DNA from: an uncultured Lachnospiraceae bacterium
GTDB lineage: Bacteria > Bacillota_A > Clostridia > Lachnospirales > Lachnospiraceae
Assembly (NCBI GenBank): GCA_946630765.1
Contig: CAMOZF010000021.1
Coordinates: 1-12,104 of the forward strand
Reading direction: 5' to 3'
DNA: 12,104 nucleotides
Made by a program: the position numbers and the translations under genes. The number at the start of each line of letters is the position of its first letter. Positions within the stretch are counted from its first letter, which is position 1. The notes beneath the pieces are model-generated. The model searched no databases, was not told where the DNA came from, and saw only the letters and a program-made list of their open reading frames with translations. Below are positions 1 to 7,618 of the stretch, piece by piece.

Positions 1-214
1 GGGGGCCTTCGGCATCCTGATCCGGCAGCAGCCGGTAGCCGGATTTGGGCTGCCCCTCGATCCGGTAGCCCTCCGCCCGAAGGGTATTTACTGCTTTCCA
101 GACGGCTGTTCTGCTGACCTGAAACGCCGCCGCGAGCTGCTCGCCGGAGAGCGCCCTGTCCGGACGCTCCAGAAAGGCCTGCAGGATTTTGGCCTTGACT
201 GATTGCTTTTTCAT
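1..214 (-). CDS. birA: Biotin operon repressor / biotin-protein ligase BirA, N-terminal part (cut by window edge)
   Basis: Only the first 71 codons are inside the window. They form a winged helix-turn-helix of the BirA N-terminal type (HTH_11). The conserved run SGEQLAAAF (residues 23-31), then VSRTAVWKAVNTLRAEGY (33-50) as the recognition helix, and a wing ending PKSGYRL match the layout of the Escherichia coli BirA DNA-binding domain. The catalytic ligase domain, which makes biotinyl-AMP and attaches biotin to carboxylase carrier proteins, would follow beyond the left edge and is not seen. The start ATG (212-214) has GGAG seven bases upstream. A bifunctional BirA normally represses biotin synthesis and uptake genes; the bioY gene at the other end of the window is a natural target. 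No classical inverted-repeat biotin operator was recognised near either gene. The family call is firm for the HTH; the ligase domain is inferred. Confidence 0.88.
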   Translation of the reverse strand, partial: MKKQSVKAKILQAFLERPDRALSGEQLAAAFQVSRTAVWKAVNTLRAEGYRIEGQPKSGYRLLPDQDAEGP

Positions 215-242
215 ACTTTACTCCAAATGATTGTTCGGGGAA

Positions 243-328
243 CGAACGCCTGGAACGTTGTGAGTCCCGGGGTTAAGAATACGCTTTAAGAACACGCTGC
301 CTGAGGCGAACGCCTGGAACGTTGTGAG
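243..328. repeat. Two copies of a 22-bp direct repeat between the GH2 gene and birA
   Basis: The same 22 bases, beginning CGAACGCCTGG and ending AACGTTGTGAG, occur at 243-264 and 307-328, 64 bp apart. Between them a shorter motif, TTAAGAAYACGCT, is also present twice in tandem (from about 273 and 286). The second copy starts with GGCGAACGCC, a small perfect palindrome with a two-base gap, and fills the loop of the hairpin at 292-343. No open reading frame or known mobile-element end is visible. The function is unknown. Confidence 0.8.
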
Positions 329-343
329 CCTCGGGCAGTGTGT
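292..343 (+). terminator. 16-bp-stem hairpin with U-rich tail (candidate terminator, stronger as plus-strand RNA)
   Basis: Bases 292-307 pair with 328-343. All 16 positions pair if the plus strand is read as RNA, including two G-U wobbles (296/339 and 302/333). On the minus strand those two positions become C-A mismatches. The 20-nt loop is mostly the 22-bp direct repeat. The plus-strand tail is T-rich (TTTGTTATTG). The GH2 gene on the minus strand ends four bases to the right, so the hairpin may end its transcript, but its geometry favours stopping transcription that comes from the birA side. The stem is seen directly; the role is inferred. Confidence 0.5.
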
Positions 344-346
344 TTG

Positions 347-3300
347 TTATTGTTCCTGGTTCCACGCTCCGACGGTGAAGGCGGGCGTGCCCGGGTACCT
401 CCGGCGGTCGAACTCGGCGGTGATGATCCGGGTTTCTCCGGGCATCATCAGCAGGTAGTTGTCGCTGAAAAATACCGGAAGAATGTCCGCGCCCTGCGCG
501 TCCAGAAGGCGAAGCCGGACATTGAGCGCGGGCAGGGAACCGTTCGTGATTTCAAACTGCATGCGGGTCATCGGACGATTGTCCGGAGCCGCGGTGATTT
601 CATCCTCCGAAAGAAGCCGCAGGCGGAACGCGGTGCTTCCGATCTCACGGAGCGCGCGGTAATCCTGATAGTCCTTCCGGTTATGCCAGTAGATGTTTTC
701 TGAAAGCAGCTTTCCGGCTGCGTCTCTGAGGCTGAGCCGGAGGAAGACGAGGTCGGTGTCCGAGCAGGAGAAATCAAGGGCCCAGACGCTGAGCCCGTAG
801 GCGTCTGAAGGCAGTGTTTCTACCGGAATGTCACGCTTTTCGAGCAGCTTTCCGTACAGATTGTAAAAGGTCTCGGTGACCGTGACATTTTCGAAGGATT
901 CCGCGGTCGCGTTCGCAAGAAGAATCCGGTCGTTTCGCGGGTCAAGGAAGGCCTTTACCGGCTGATTTCCGGCCTTCGCGCCGAAAAATCCCCCGTTGCA
1001 GTACAGATAGTAATCGTAGGTCTGCCACATGAAGGACGGCCAGGAGGACTGGGACATCCACATCAGAAGGCCGTTCGAGAGCCGCGCGGAAAGCGCTTCG
1101 AATAAGCCGCGGTGGTGGTCGTAGTTGAGAAGCTGGGCGGCCTGGAAGAAATCCTCACAGGTCCAGGCCTCGGCGGCCTCTTTGACCATTTTCGCGACGG
1201 CGGTTTTGTATTCCGCAAATACCGGATCCGAATCCTGCGGCGACTGGCCGCGCACGCGGTCGACCGCTACCTCGAAATCTCCGCCGAGGATCATTTTCGC
1301 AGCCTCCATAAAGGTGTTGGCCGGACCGTTCATGTGATAAGTCCAGTCGTGGAGCGCCCAGGTCTCGCTGATCGGCCAGAGGTGCTCGGGCCGGACGAAT
1401 TTCTTCGCGGACTCGATCTCGGGAACATTCGGAATGCCGCGCTCCGAGCGGAGCACCGAGGAGGTAATATCGTTGAAATACTGCTTCACGCCGAAATCCG
1501 GCCCCGGCTTTGCGAGGGAATATCCGCCGCCGGACCCGACGGGCGCGGAGGCGGAGTGCGGGAAATAGATCCGCGTGCCGTCAAGCGCTCTCGTGATCTT
1601 CGCAAGCCCGGCGTTGATCTCCTCCGGCGGATTTCCTTCATTCCGGCCGCAGTAGAAGGCAAGCGCTGCGTGCGAACGGGTCGCGCGGATGCGGTCGGCG
1701 GCGTTTCTGAGGAACATTGCGGGGTCATTCGGAGCCGGGCCGTCCGCGGGATTCGCGAGCCAGAAATCGTCCCAGATCAGGATGCCGTATTCATCGCAGG
1801 CCTCGTAGAATGCGGGATGCGAGGTCATGCCGACCCAGTTTCGGATCATGGTCATGTTGGCCTCTTTGTGCAGGCGGACCTTGTCGAAAAGAACCTCCCG
1901 GGTATCCTTTTTCATGCCGTCGTCGAGGCCCCAGTTGCCGCCCCGGCAGACGATGCGGACGCCGTTGCAGTAGAGGGTGAGAAGGCCGCCCTCGATCGGC
2001 GTATCAAATCTGCGCACGCCGAAACGGAAGACTTTCCGATCGCTTGTCACAGCATTTTCCGAGAGCGTAACTTCGCAGGTATATAAGGGCTGCGCGCCGT
2101 AGGTATTGGGCCACCAGAGGCGCGGCGCGGGAAGCGTCACCGGGATCTGAAGCTCCGATCTTTCGGCCCCGGGCAGCAGGATTTCTTTCCTGAATTCCGG
2201 CCCGTCCGGCAGGATCCGGCCCTGAAGGGTGACGGATTTTTCCGCTGCGCTGCAGTTTCGAATCTCCGTACGGAAGACGAGCTCGGCCTTCGTGGTATCG
2301 AGGGTATAGTGGTGCCTGGTCGCCTGCTCGACTGCCTCCGGCGACTCCGAATAAACGTGAATCGCGGAAACGATGGTCTCGACGGGATACGCGTTCAGCT
2401 CCCGTGCGCGAAGCACAGTGAAGCGCAGGTAGCGGACCTTCTCGGGCTGGACGAAATTGTGGTTTTCAATGCCGCGGCCGAAGCGGCTGAAATCAAGCGG
2501 AATGATCGCAGTCGCCCCCGGACAGGTGTCGGAAATCGCGTGGCCGGGATATTCCGACGTGCCCGCCTGCGGCTCGGCCGATTTCTTTCCGAACCAGCGG
2601 ACGTCGACGGTGCCGCCGGCGTAGGCGTCGAGATTCCGGAAGTGCTCGCCGTCGTCGGAGACGGTGAGGGAGAAGGCGTCCGGATGGCGGGACTGCAGAT
2701 CCGCCGCGGGCCCGTTCTCGACCGCGCCCCAGATCATCGTGACGGCGCCGATCGGCACGGGAGCGCCGAAATCGACGGTAAGACAGTCGCCCGTGCGGCC
2801 GTGCCACTGCTGCGTCCGAAGATCCGGGCCGTCTGTTATGCGCACGCCGTCCCTCTCCATGAGGTCTTCCGTCGGAATGGCCGTGCTGTCCGAAAGAAGC
2901 GAAAGGCCGGTCTCCATCCACGGATCCTCAAGGATCACATCGCCGGAGAAGCGCAGGCTGACCTCGCCGAGGATGCCGATATTTCTTCCGCGGATCGTCG
3001 GAAGCCAGTCCCAGCCGACCGAAGCGTGGCAGGTCGGGTTGTCCGCGCCGAGCAGTCCGCCGTTCGGGCCTGGCCCGTAGGCGAGTCCCTGTGTCGTCAC
3101 GAGACCAGGCGTTTCATTCTGAAGGATGCGCACAAGAAGAATATTTTCCTGCCCGAACTGCACCAGTTCCGTGATGTCGAATTTCGCACGAATGAACTCG
3201 CCCTCGATCGAATGCGCCCTTTCAGGGTCTTCATTCTGAAGGAAGGTGCCGTTCAGATAGACGTCCGCCTTCCAGTTGATTTCCTGGAAATTCAGGAAAA

Positions 3301-4003
3301 TGCGCCTGCCTTTCCGATCTTCCGGAATCTCGAAGCGGTCGCGGTACCAGAAATCCGCGGTGAAGAATTCCTCGGAAACCTGGAACTGGTCGTCGTCATA
3401 GAAAGGATCCGGCACGGCGCCGGCCTGAACATAGGAATTCAGCACGGTTCCCGGAACGATCGCGGGAAGCCAGCTGCTGTCATCGTAGCTGGCTTCGGAG
3501 AGGACAGAGACATCCGAAGGAACCTCCGAAGCCCGCTCAACCCGCCAGGTTCCGCCGGAAAGCTTCTGGGTGCCGTCCGGATCCGGCGCGGGCAGCGGCG
3601 GAAGCACATCCTCGAGGTCACCTTCCCCGAAAACACAGACACGGTACACAATCACCTGCGCGCCGCTGCAGCCCGAAAAAAGCAGCTTCACAAAGCGTGC
3701 GCGGGCCGAAAAAGTGAATTCAACGGCTGCGTCCCTTTCACCGTTCCCTTCAGTAACAAGGTGCCAGGTTTTTTCGTCCTCCGAGACCTCGATCCGGATG
3801 TTTTCCGCACAGTCGCTGCCGAAGCGGATGGAAAGACTGCTGATTTCGGCGCTTTTTCCGAGGTCGAGAAGCAGCCATTCCGCTTCATTTCCCCTGCTGA
3901 TCCAGGGAAGATCGACGGTGTTTGTGACAAGGTGTCCGGTATGACTGTAATCCGCGGCGCTTGAATGCCACACGGCGCGGTTTCTGGCAAGATCTTTTGG
4001 CAT
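347..4003 (-). CDS. Glycoside hydrolase family 2 enzyme (beta-mannosidase / exo-beta-glucosaminidase-like) with two discoidin (F5/8C-like) domains
   Basis: This is a 1218-residue protein. Residues about 1-126 form a discoidin/F5/8C-like beta sandwich (EWLLLDLGK, then IRIEVSEDEKTW). A GH2 sugar-binding domain follows at about 148-352, with the GWDWLPTIRGRNIGI signature at 330-344. A second discoidin-like domain is inserted at about 365-552 (FSLTVSDDGEHF, then VRYLRFTV). Then come Ig-like strands (to about 665) and the TIM barrel (about 668-960) with RNWVG...FYEACDEYGILIWDDF at 721-747. The acid/base is probably E789 in CGRNEG. The nucleophile is probably E854 in LRSERGIPNVPEIES, by alignment from memory with CsxA-type exo-glucosaminidases. 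A C-terminal beta domain ends the protein. There is no signal peptide, so it should act in the cytoplasm on imported oligosaccharides or glycosides. AAGGAGA lies just before the ATG. It is probably cotranscribed with the MATE gene and the GH116 remnant upstream. Exact substrate is not deducible. Confidence 0.9.
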   Translation of the reverse strand: MPKDLARNRAVWHSSAADYSHTGHLVTNTVDLPWISRGNEAEWLLLDLGKSAEISSLSIRFGSDCAENIRIEVSEDEKTWHLVTEGNGERDAAVEFTFSARARFVKLLFSGCSGAQVIVYRVCVFGEGDLEDVLPPLPAPDPDGTQKLSGGTWRVERASEVPSDVSVLSEASYDDSSWLPAIVPGTVLNSYVQAGAVPDPFYDDDQFQVSEEFFTADFWYRDRFEIPEDRKGRRIFLNFQEINWKADVYLNGTFLQNEDPERAHSIEGEFIRAKFDITELVQFGQENILLVRILQNETPGLVTTQGLAYGPGPNGGLLGADNPTCHASVGWDWLPTIRGRNIGILGEVSLRFSGDVILEDPWMETGLSLLSDSTAIPTEDLMERDGVRITDGPDLRTQQWHGRTGDCLTVDFGAPVPIGAVTMIWGAVENGPAADLQSRHPDAFSLTVSDDGEHFRNLDAYAGGTVDVRWFGKKSAEPQAGTSEYPGHAISDTCPGATAIIPLDFSRFGRGIENHNFVQPEKVRYLRFTVLRARELNAYPVETIVSAIHVYSESPEAVEQATRHHYTLDTTKAELVFRTEIRNCSAAEKSVTLQGRILPDGPEFRKEILLPGAERSELQIPVTLPAPRLWWPNTYGAQPLYTCEVTLSENAVTSDRKVFRFGVRRFDTPIEGGLLTLYCNGVRIVCRGGNWGLDDGMKKDTREVLFDKVRLHKEANMTMIRNWVGMTSHPAFYEACDEYGILIWDDFWLANPADGPAPNDPAMFLRNAADRIRATRSHAALAFYCGRNEGNPPEEINAGLAKITRALDGTRIYFPHSASAPVGSGGGYSLAKPGPDFGVKQYFNDITSSVLRSERGIPNVPEIESAKKFVRPEHLWPISETWALHDWTYHMNGPANTFMEAAKMILGGDFEVAVDRVRGQSPQDSDPVFAEYKTAVAKMVKEAAEAWTCEDFFQAAQLLNYDHHRGLFEALSARLSNGLLMWMSQSSWPSFMWQTYDYYLYCNGGFFGAKAGNQPVKAFLDPRNDRILLANATAESFENVTVTETFYNLYGKLLEKRDIPVETLPSDAYGLSVWALDFSCSDTDLVFLRLSLRDAAGKLLSENIYWHNRKDYQDYRALREIGSTAFRLRLLSEDEITAAPDNRPMTRMQFEITNGSLPALNVRLRLLDAQGADILPVFFSDNYLLMMPGETRIITAEFDRRRYPGTPAFTVGAWNQEQ

Positions 4004-4047
4004 GGTGGGTCTCCTTCAGGTAGTAGTATTTTAAGCTTGTATCATTT

Positions 4048-4450
4048 TTAGCAGCAGCCGGTGATTTCCAGAACGCCCTGAACCGGCCCTTCAAACGCGA
4101 GATATCCCTGTTCGAAGCGGAAGGACAGCGCTTCGCCGTTCATTAGCAGGCGCTTTGCCCCCCGAAGGAAGGGCAGGAAAAGCCGGTCCACAGAGAGCCA
4201 GCCCTCGCAGACCGTCAGCCGAAGAAGCGTCCCTTCCTGCAGGATCTCGAAGCTTCCGTAGGCGTCCTGAAGAGACCAGAAGGCGCCGAAATCCGCGCGG
4301 CGATCAAGAAGCGTACGGTCGTGAAGATCGGTTTTCTGGAAATAGTATTCCCCGTTGAAAAGCTGCGCCTCGGTGCCGCGCTGACCCCGAGCCGATGCCG
4401 CCGAGCGGGAAGATGATCTCCTTCGTAAACTCTTTTTCGTACAGCAGGAT
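4048..4450 (-). pseudogene. Remnant of a GH116-like (DUF608) glycosidase, internally deleted and frameshifted
   Basis: Two pieces of what was probably one large enzyme remain, in different frames. From 4450 down to about 4385 the reading is YEKEFTKEIIFPLGGIGSG, the N-terminal signature of GH116/bile-acid-beta-glucosidase-type proteins (FPLGGIGTG). A few bases later, from 4377 down to the stop at 4048, another frame reads TEAQLFNGEYYFQ, typical of the GH116 catalytic domain, followed by FGAFWSLQDAYGSFEI and a beta-rich end, LEITGCC. Intact relatives have roughly 800-950 residues; here about 130 codons remain, so most of the catalytic domain is gone. A good Shine-Dalgarno (AAGGAGAC, 4451-4458) survives directly after the MATE stop codon but is followed by ATC CTG CTG, with no ATG at a usable distance. 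The position between MATE and GH2 suggests it was the middle gene of a three-gene operon. Family assignment is from motif memory; the broken state is seen directly. Confidence 0.72.
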
Positions 4451-4459
4451 GTCTCCTTG

Positions 4460-5884
4460 TTAAAGCTTGATGTTGACCCAGTTTCCTTTCTTTTCACGGA
4501 CATGCAGGAGCACCCAGCGAACCACCGCGTCAATGTCGAAGCTGATCCAGGGGCCAAGGTATGCGAGGTAGGCATTCGGGAAGAGATGATTTAAGGGGTA
4601 GCAGCAAAGCCAGGTCAGAAGCGGCCTGAGGATTGCGACGCTGATCAGGGAGACCAGCGCGACATAACGCACGTCGCCCGCGCCCCGGAGGCAGCCGGCG
4701 ATCATGACGCGCATATTCTGCGGATAGATGCCAAGAAGCAGCACCAGGAAAGAAATGGAGCAGCCGAAGATGACGTCCTTCTCTTCCGAGAAAAGCGTCG
4801 GCATCCAGTTTCTGCCGAAGAAGGTCATCAGCATAATCGCGATCGACACGAAGATGCAGATCCTCTCGCCGACCCGGACGTAGGCCATGGCCTTTTTCTT
4901 CCTGTTAGCGCCGAGCGACTGCCCGACAAGGGAGGTGCAGGCGGAGCTGACGCCGTCACCGAGACAGAAGGTCAGCGAGCTGACCTGCCCGACGATCTGA
5001 GAGGCCGCGAAGGCTGTAGTTCCGACGCCCGCGATCAGCTTTCCGTTGATCAGGAAGCCGATCCGCATGCAGACCGACTCGAGGATGGTTCCCGAGCCGA
5101 CGGTGATCACGGAGCCGAGCGTGCTTTTGTCAAAGCGGAAGCCTGTGAATGGCCGGAGCGAGAGATAGCCGCTCTTCTGCATGACGACAATGATTGCGAT
5201 GATGCTTGAAACAATGGTCCCCGCGGCCGTCGCGATGCCGGCGCCCATGACGCCGAGGGCCGGAAAGCCCAGATGCCCGTTGATCAGGCAGTAGTTCAGG
5301 AAAATGTTCACGATATTGGCCGTGACATTCACGATCATCGTGATCCGGGTCTTGCCGATGCCGCGCATCGCGGAGCAGATGCAGATGGCCCAGCAGTTCG
5401 GAATGAAGGCCGTTGAAATGGCGCGGAAATAGATCACAGCGTCGTCCAGCGTATCCTCTGCGGCGCCTGCAAGCCGAAGAAGCGGCACCGCGAGCGCGAT
5501 CCCCAGCACGGTCATCGCGACGCCGATCAGCGTCACGAGAAGAAGGGACTGCTTGAGACAGGAATTTGCCGCATCCTGTCGGCCTTCGCCCTTTCTTCTG
5601 GCGATCACGGCCATCGTGCCCGTGCAGATCGCCTGCGCCACCAGAAGAATGATCATCCGCGGCTGCGCGCAGAGTCCGACCGAGGTAATCGCCGCCGATC
5701 CCAGCTTTCCGACCATCATCGTATCGAAGGAATTCATCAGCGTCAGAAGAAGCCCTTCCAGCGCCGCCGGCCAGGCGATGGCGATGACATTTTTATACAT
5801 GGAGCCCAGCGACTCCGTCTCTCCCTCGTCGCGCGTGTAGCGGAAGGAGAGCAGCATATTGGAGAATCTATTCTTAAATTCCAT
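4460..5884 (-). CDS. MATE family multidrug/organic-compound efflux transporter
   Basis: With the ATG at 5884 the protein has 474 residues and about twelve hydrophobic segments, the usual size for the family. The first helix region reads VIAIAWPAALEGLLLTL and then NSFDTMMVGKLGSAA, the MATE N-lobe signature with its conserved Asp (about D54). The second lobe begins around VITVGSGTILESVCMRIGF with a matching pattern. MATE proteins are inner-membrane antiporters that expel organic cations, drugs or plant phenolics using Na+ or H+. A reading frame extends 24 codons further upstream (to a GTG at 5956), but that stretch encodes SSRAKSRDP, the translation of an interspersed repeat, so it is not used here. 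The chosen ATG has only a weak ribosome site. It heads the cluster with two glycosidases, so export of the aglycone released from a glycoside is a possible role, but that is inference. Start choice is uncertain. Confidence 0.88.
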   Translation of the reverse strand: MEFKNRFSNMLLSFRYTRDEGETESLGSMYKNVIAIAWPAALEGLLLTLMNSFDTMMVGKLGSAAITSVGLCAQPRMIILLVAQAICTGTMAVIARRKGEGRQDAANSCLKQSLLLVTLIGVAMTVLGIALAVPLLRLAGAAEDTLDDAVIYFRAISTAFIPNCWAICICSAMRGIGKTRITMIVNVTANIVNIFLNYCLINGHLGFPALGVMGAGIATAAGTIVSSIIAIIVVMQKSGYLSLRPFTGFRFDKSTLGSVITVGSGTILESVCMRIGFLINGKLIAGVGTTAFAASQIVGQVSSLTFCLGDGVSSACTSLVGQSLGANRKKKAMAYVRVGERICIFVSIAIMLMTFFGRNWMPTLFSEEKDVIFGCSISFLVLLLGIYPQNMRVMIAGCLRGAGDVRYVALVSLISVAILRPLLTWLCCYPLNHLFPNAYLAYLGPWISFDIDAVVRWVLLHVREKKGNWVNIKL

Positions 5885-5925
5885 AAAAAATGAACCTGGT
5901 TTCTGTAAACTCTGTGACACCCTGA

Positions 5926-5955
5926 TGGGATCCCTCGACTTCGCTCGGGATGACA
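5926..5955 (-). repeat. Interspersed repeat in the MATE leader (TCATCCCGAGCGAAGTCGAG type)
   Basis: Read on the minus strand the segment runs TGTCATCCCGAGC, then GAAGTCGAGGGATCCC. This is a very common intergenic repeat in many bacterial genomes; its translations (SSRAKSRDP, HPERSRGI) are often mis-annotated as protein ends. The first 13 bases occur again in opposite orientation at 11722-11734, next to the amidohydrolase. Immediately upstream of it is AGGGGAGGTG, which looks like a strong ribosome site now far from the MATE start codon. Confidence 0.65.
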
Positions 5956-5982
5956 CCTCCCCTCAGGACGACATACAGCTAC

Positions 5983-5991
5983 AGTATAGCA
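5983..5991 (-). promoter_or_regulatory. Extended -10 promoter for the MATE-glycosidase cluster
   Basis: On the minus strand the bases read TGCTATACT, a TGn extended -10 with a good TATACT hexamer (5983-5988). No convincing -35 is present at 16-18 bp, which is tolerated with an extended -10. The start of transcription would be near 5976, giving a leader of about 90 nt that contains the interspersed repeat. Confidence 0.5.
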
Positions 5992-6030
5992 CAGTTTCAG
6001 AAAAAAGTTAGGGAAATTCAAAAAAGTTTG

Positions 6031-6039
6031 TGATATTAT
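6031..6039 (+). promoter_or_regulatory. Extended -10 promoter for the first sigma/anti-sigma operon
   Basis: The plus strand reads TGATATTAT, a TGn extended -10 followed by an A-rich stretch. The upstream DNA is A-tract rich (AAAAAAGTTAGGGAAATTC). A GGGAAA lies about 17 bp upstream and loosely recalls an ECF-type -35, so autoregulation is possible but not shown. It is back to back with the MATE promoter, about 40 bp apart. Confidence 0.42.
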
Positions 6040-6101
6040 AAAACTCAGTGCATCATATCTATGTACAGGCTGAAAAAGCGAAAGAAAGGAGGAGCACGCG
6101 G

Positions 6102-6593
6102 ATGGGCGATCTGCAGCAGATATTCGAACAGCACTATTCGGACGTGTTCCGCTATCTTCGCGGGATCACGGGCTCGGAGGACCTTGCGGAAGAGCTCACG
6201 CAGGAAACCTTCTACCGCGCCGTGAAAAGCCTGAAATCCTTCCGCGGAGACTGTGATGTCCGGGTCTGGCTCTGCCAGATCGGGAAGAATCTCTACTATG
6301 AGTCGCTTCGGAAGCAGCGGAAAGAAAGCTCCCTCGAGGAATTGACGGGAAGTGCGGAGCCGGAAAGCCCGGATGTGCCGTTTGAGTCGCTTCTGATGGA
6401 CAAGGAGCAGGCGCTACAGATTCACCGGGCGCTGCATGAGCTTCGGGAGCCCTACAAGGAAATCTTCTCTTTACGGGTCTTTGGCGAGCTTTCCTTTAAA
6501 GAAATCGCCGCCCTTTTCGGGAAAACCGAGCACTGGGCCTGCGTAAGCTACCACCGGGCGAAGGAAATGATCCGGAAGAGGATTGAAGAATAG
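6102..6593 (+). CDS. ECF-type RNA polymerase sigma factor (cassette 1)
   Basis: The protein has 163 residues, the normal ECF length. Region 2 spans about residues 8-72: YSDVFRYLRGITG, then EDLAEELTQETFYRAVKSL, then FRGDCDVRVWLCQIGKNLYYESLRK, the conserved core-binding and -10-binding helices. A short acidic linker follows. Region 4 (about 104-160) contains YKEIFSLRVFGELSFKEIAALFGKTEHWACVSYHRAKEMIRK, a helix-turn-helix that reads the -35 element. The ATG at 6102 is chosen over a longer GTG start at 6048 because AGGAGG lies nine bases before it. The gene after it, nine bases downstream, encodes the matching zinc-finger anti-sigma factor, so the pair forms a standard signal-responsive switch. 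The signal and target genes are not visible; the divergent MATE cluster is one candidate. Confidence 0.93.
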   Translation: MGDLQQIFEQHYSDVFRYLRGITGSEDLAEELTQETFYRAVKSLKSFRGDCDVRVWLCQIGKNLYYESLRKQRKESSLEELTGSAEPESPDVPFESLLMDKEQALQIHRALHELREPYKEIFSLRVFGELSFKEIAALFGKTEHWACVSYHRAKEMIRKRIEE

Positions 6594-6602
6594 GAGTCTG
6601 TC

Positions 6603-7463
6603 ATGTCTGAAAAGAAAAAAAAATGTGAGATCGTGCAGGATCTCCTGCCGCTCTACGCGGAAAATATGGTGTCGGAATCGAGCCGGGAAATGATCGAGCA
6701 GCATCTGCCGGCGTGCGAGGACTGCACGGAGGCTTACCGGCGGATCAAAGCGCCGGAGCCTGCGATCGAGAAGCATAAATCCGAGGCGGAGAGTCTGAAA
6801 AAGTTTGAAAAAAAGCGCCGCCTGAAGCTCGGCTGGCGGATCGCGCTGATCGTGATCGGCGCTGTGATCGCCCAGAACCTCATTGTCGGCGGACTTGCTT
6901 TTCTGTTTATCTACGGGGCGGCGAATTCCGGGATCGATGATGATACCGACGTCCGGAACTACAGCAAATACATGGGCGAACAGGCGGACGAAGAGTACCG
7001 CTCGAAATGGGGCATGGACCAGTCGATTTTCCCGGAGGAGATCAGCATGGACATGGAGGTCCTCGAGTACCGCATGACCTACTATAACCCCTGGGACGCT
7101 CAGTATTTAAGCTACCTCACGGTGAAGTACGATGATGAGGATTACGCTTCGGAGCTCGCGCGCCTCGAAGCCTATGAATCCACGCCCTATAAGGGCTACT
7201 ACAGCGTGACCGGCTTCGCAAATCCCGAGAATCCGATCGCCATGTACGCGGATTCCTACCAGGGCTTCGTCTACGCGATCCATACGCCCGGCGAGGATGG
7301 CAAAATTCAGGAGAACACGATCACCTATGTGATGATCATTTTCTGCAACTATTTCATGGACCTGAAGTATGAGGACTACATCCCGGCGCGCTACCTTCCG
7401 GAGGGCTTCAACGCCCACTCCGGGAACCCTTATGAGGAGGAGAAGCGGGAGGAGATGAAGTAA
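6603..7463 (+). CDS. Zinc-finger (zf-HC2-type) membrane anti-sigma factor (cassette 1)
   Basis: The protein has 286 residues. The N-terminal cytoplasmic part carries C8 and the signature H34-LPA-C38-ED-C41, the zinc-binding pattern of ZAS anti-sigma domains (HxxxCxxC), preceded by IVQDLLPLYAENMVSESS, typical of clostridial members. A basic stretch (KKFEKKRRLK) leads into one membrane helix (about 78-105). The remaining roughly 180 residues would lie outside the cell and are rich in Tyr, Asp and Glu; I do not recognise that domain. The AGGAG ribosome site overlaps the sigma factor stop codon, so the two are translationally linked. Its role would be to hold the sigma factor at the membrane until an envelope signal releases it. 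Codons 4-7 lie in a run of nine A (6615-6623), a possible slippage site. Confidence 0.88.
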   Translation: MSEKKKKCEIVQDLLPLYAENMVSESSREMIEQHLPACEDCTEAYRRIKAPEPAIEKHKSEAESLKKFEKKRRLKLGWRIALIVIGAVIAQNLIVGGLAFLFIYGAANSGIDDDTDVRNYSKYMGEQADEEYRSKWGMDQSIFPEEISMDMEVLEYRMTYYNPWDAQYLSYLTVKYDDEDYASELARLEAYESTPYKGYYSVTGFANPENPIAMYADSYQGFVYAIHTPGEDGKIQENTITYVMIIFCNYFMDLKYEDYIPARYLPEGFNAHSGNPYEEEKREEMK

Positions 7464-7524
7464 CACCTGATTCAGGAAACGCTTATATTTTGGACTCAAA
7501 ACCCCAAAAACCGGATAAGATCAC

Positions 7525-7618
7525 GTCCGCCCTTTTTCCAGTATTTATGTGCCTTTCAGCTGGTTCGATGAAGCCGGAAGCTTCTGAAACCCGCAGAAAT
7601 GCTGGATTTTGGGCGGAC
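7525..7618 (+). repeat. Large imperfect inverted repeat / terminator-like structure after the first sigma cassette
   Basis: GTCCGCCC (7525-7532) pairs with GGGCGGAC (7611-7618). Inside it are a 4x4 all-T internal loop and then a ten-pair stem between 7537-7546 and 7597-7606 (one G-U). A third stem pairs TTTCAG (7554-7559) with CTGAAA (7584-7589). The tail after the outer stem is ATTTTCATT. As RNA it is a long hairpin that could end the sigma/anti-sigma transcript, though the loop is far larger than in a normal terminator. As DNA it resembles a small MITE-like palindrome, but no target-site duplication is seen. Confidence 0.6.

Noticed and set aside
2309..3964. Long plus-strand open frame (551 codons) opposite the GH2 gene
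   Set aside because: It is antisense to clear GH2 domains, has Arg/Ala/Gly-rich low-information composition, no ribosome site and no recognisable family; typical by-product of GC-rich codon use.
6615..6623. Programmed slippage at the run of nine A in the anti-sigma gene
   Set aside because: The gene is in frame as read, and a Lys-rich start explains the run; no alternative product is supported.
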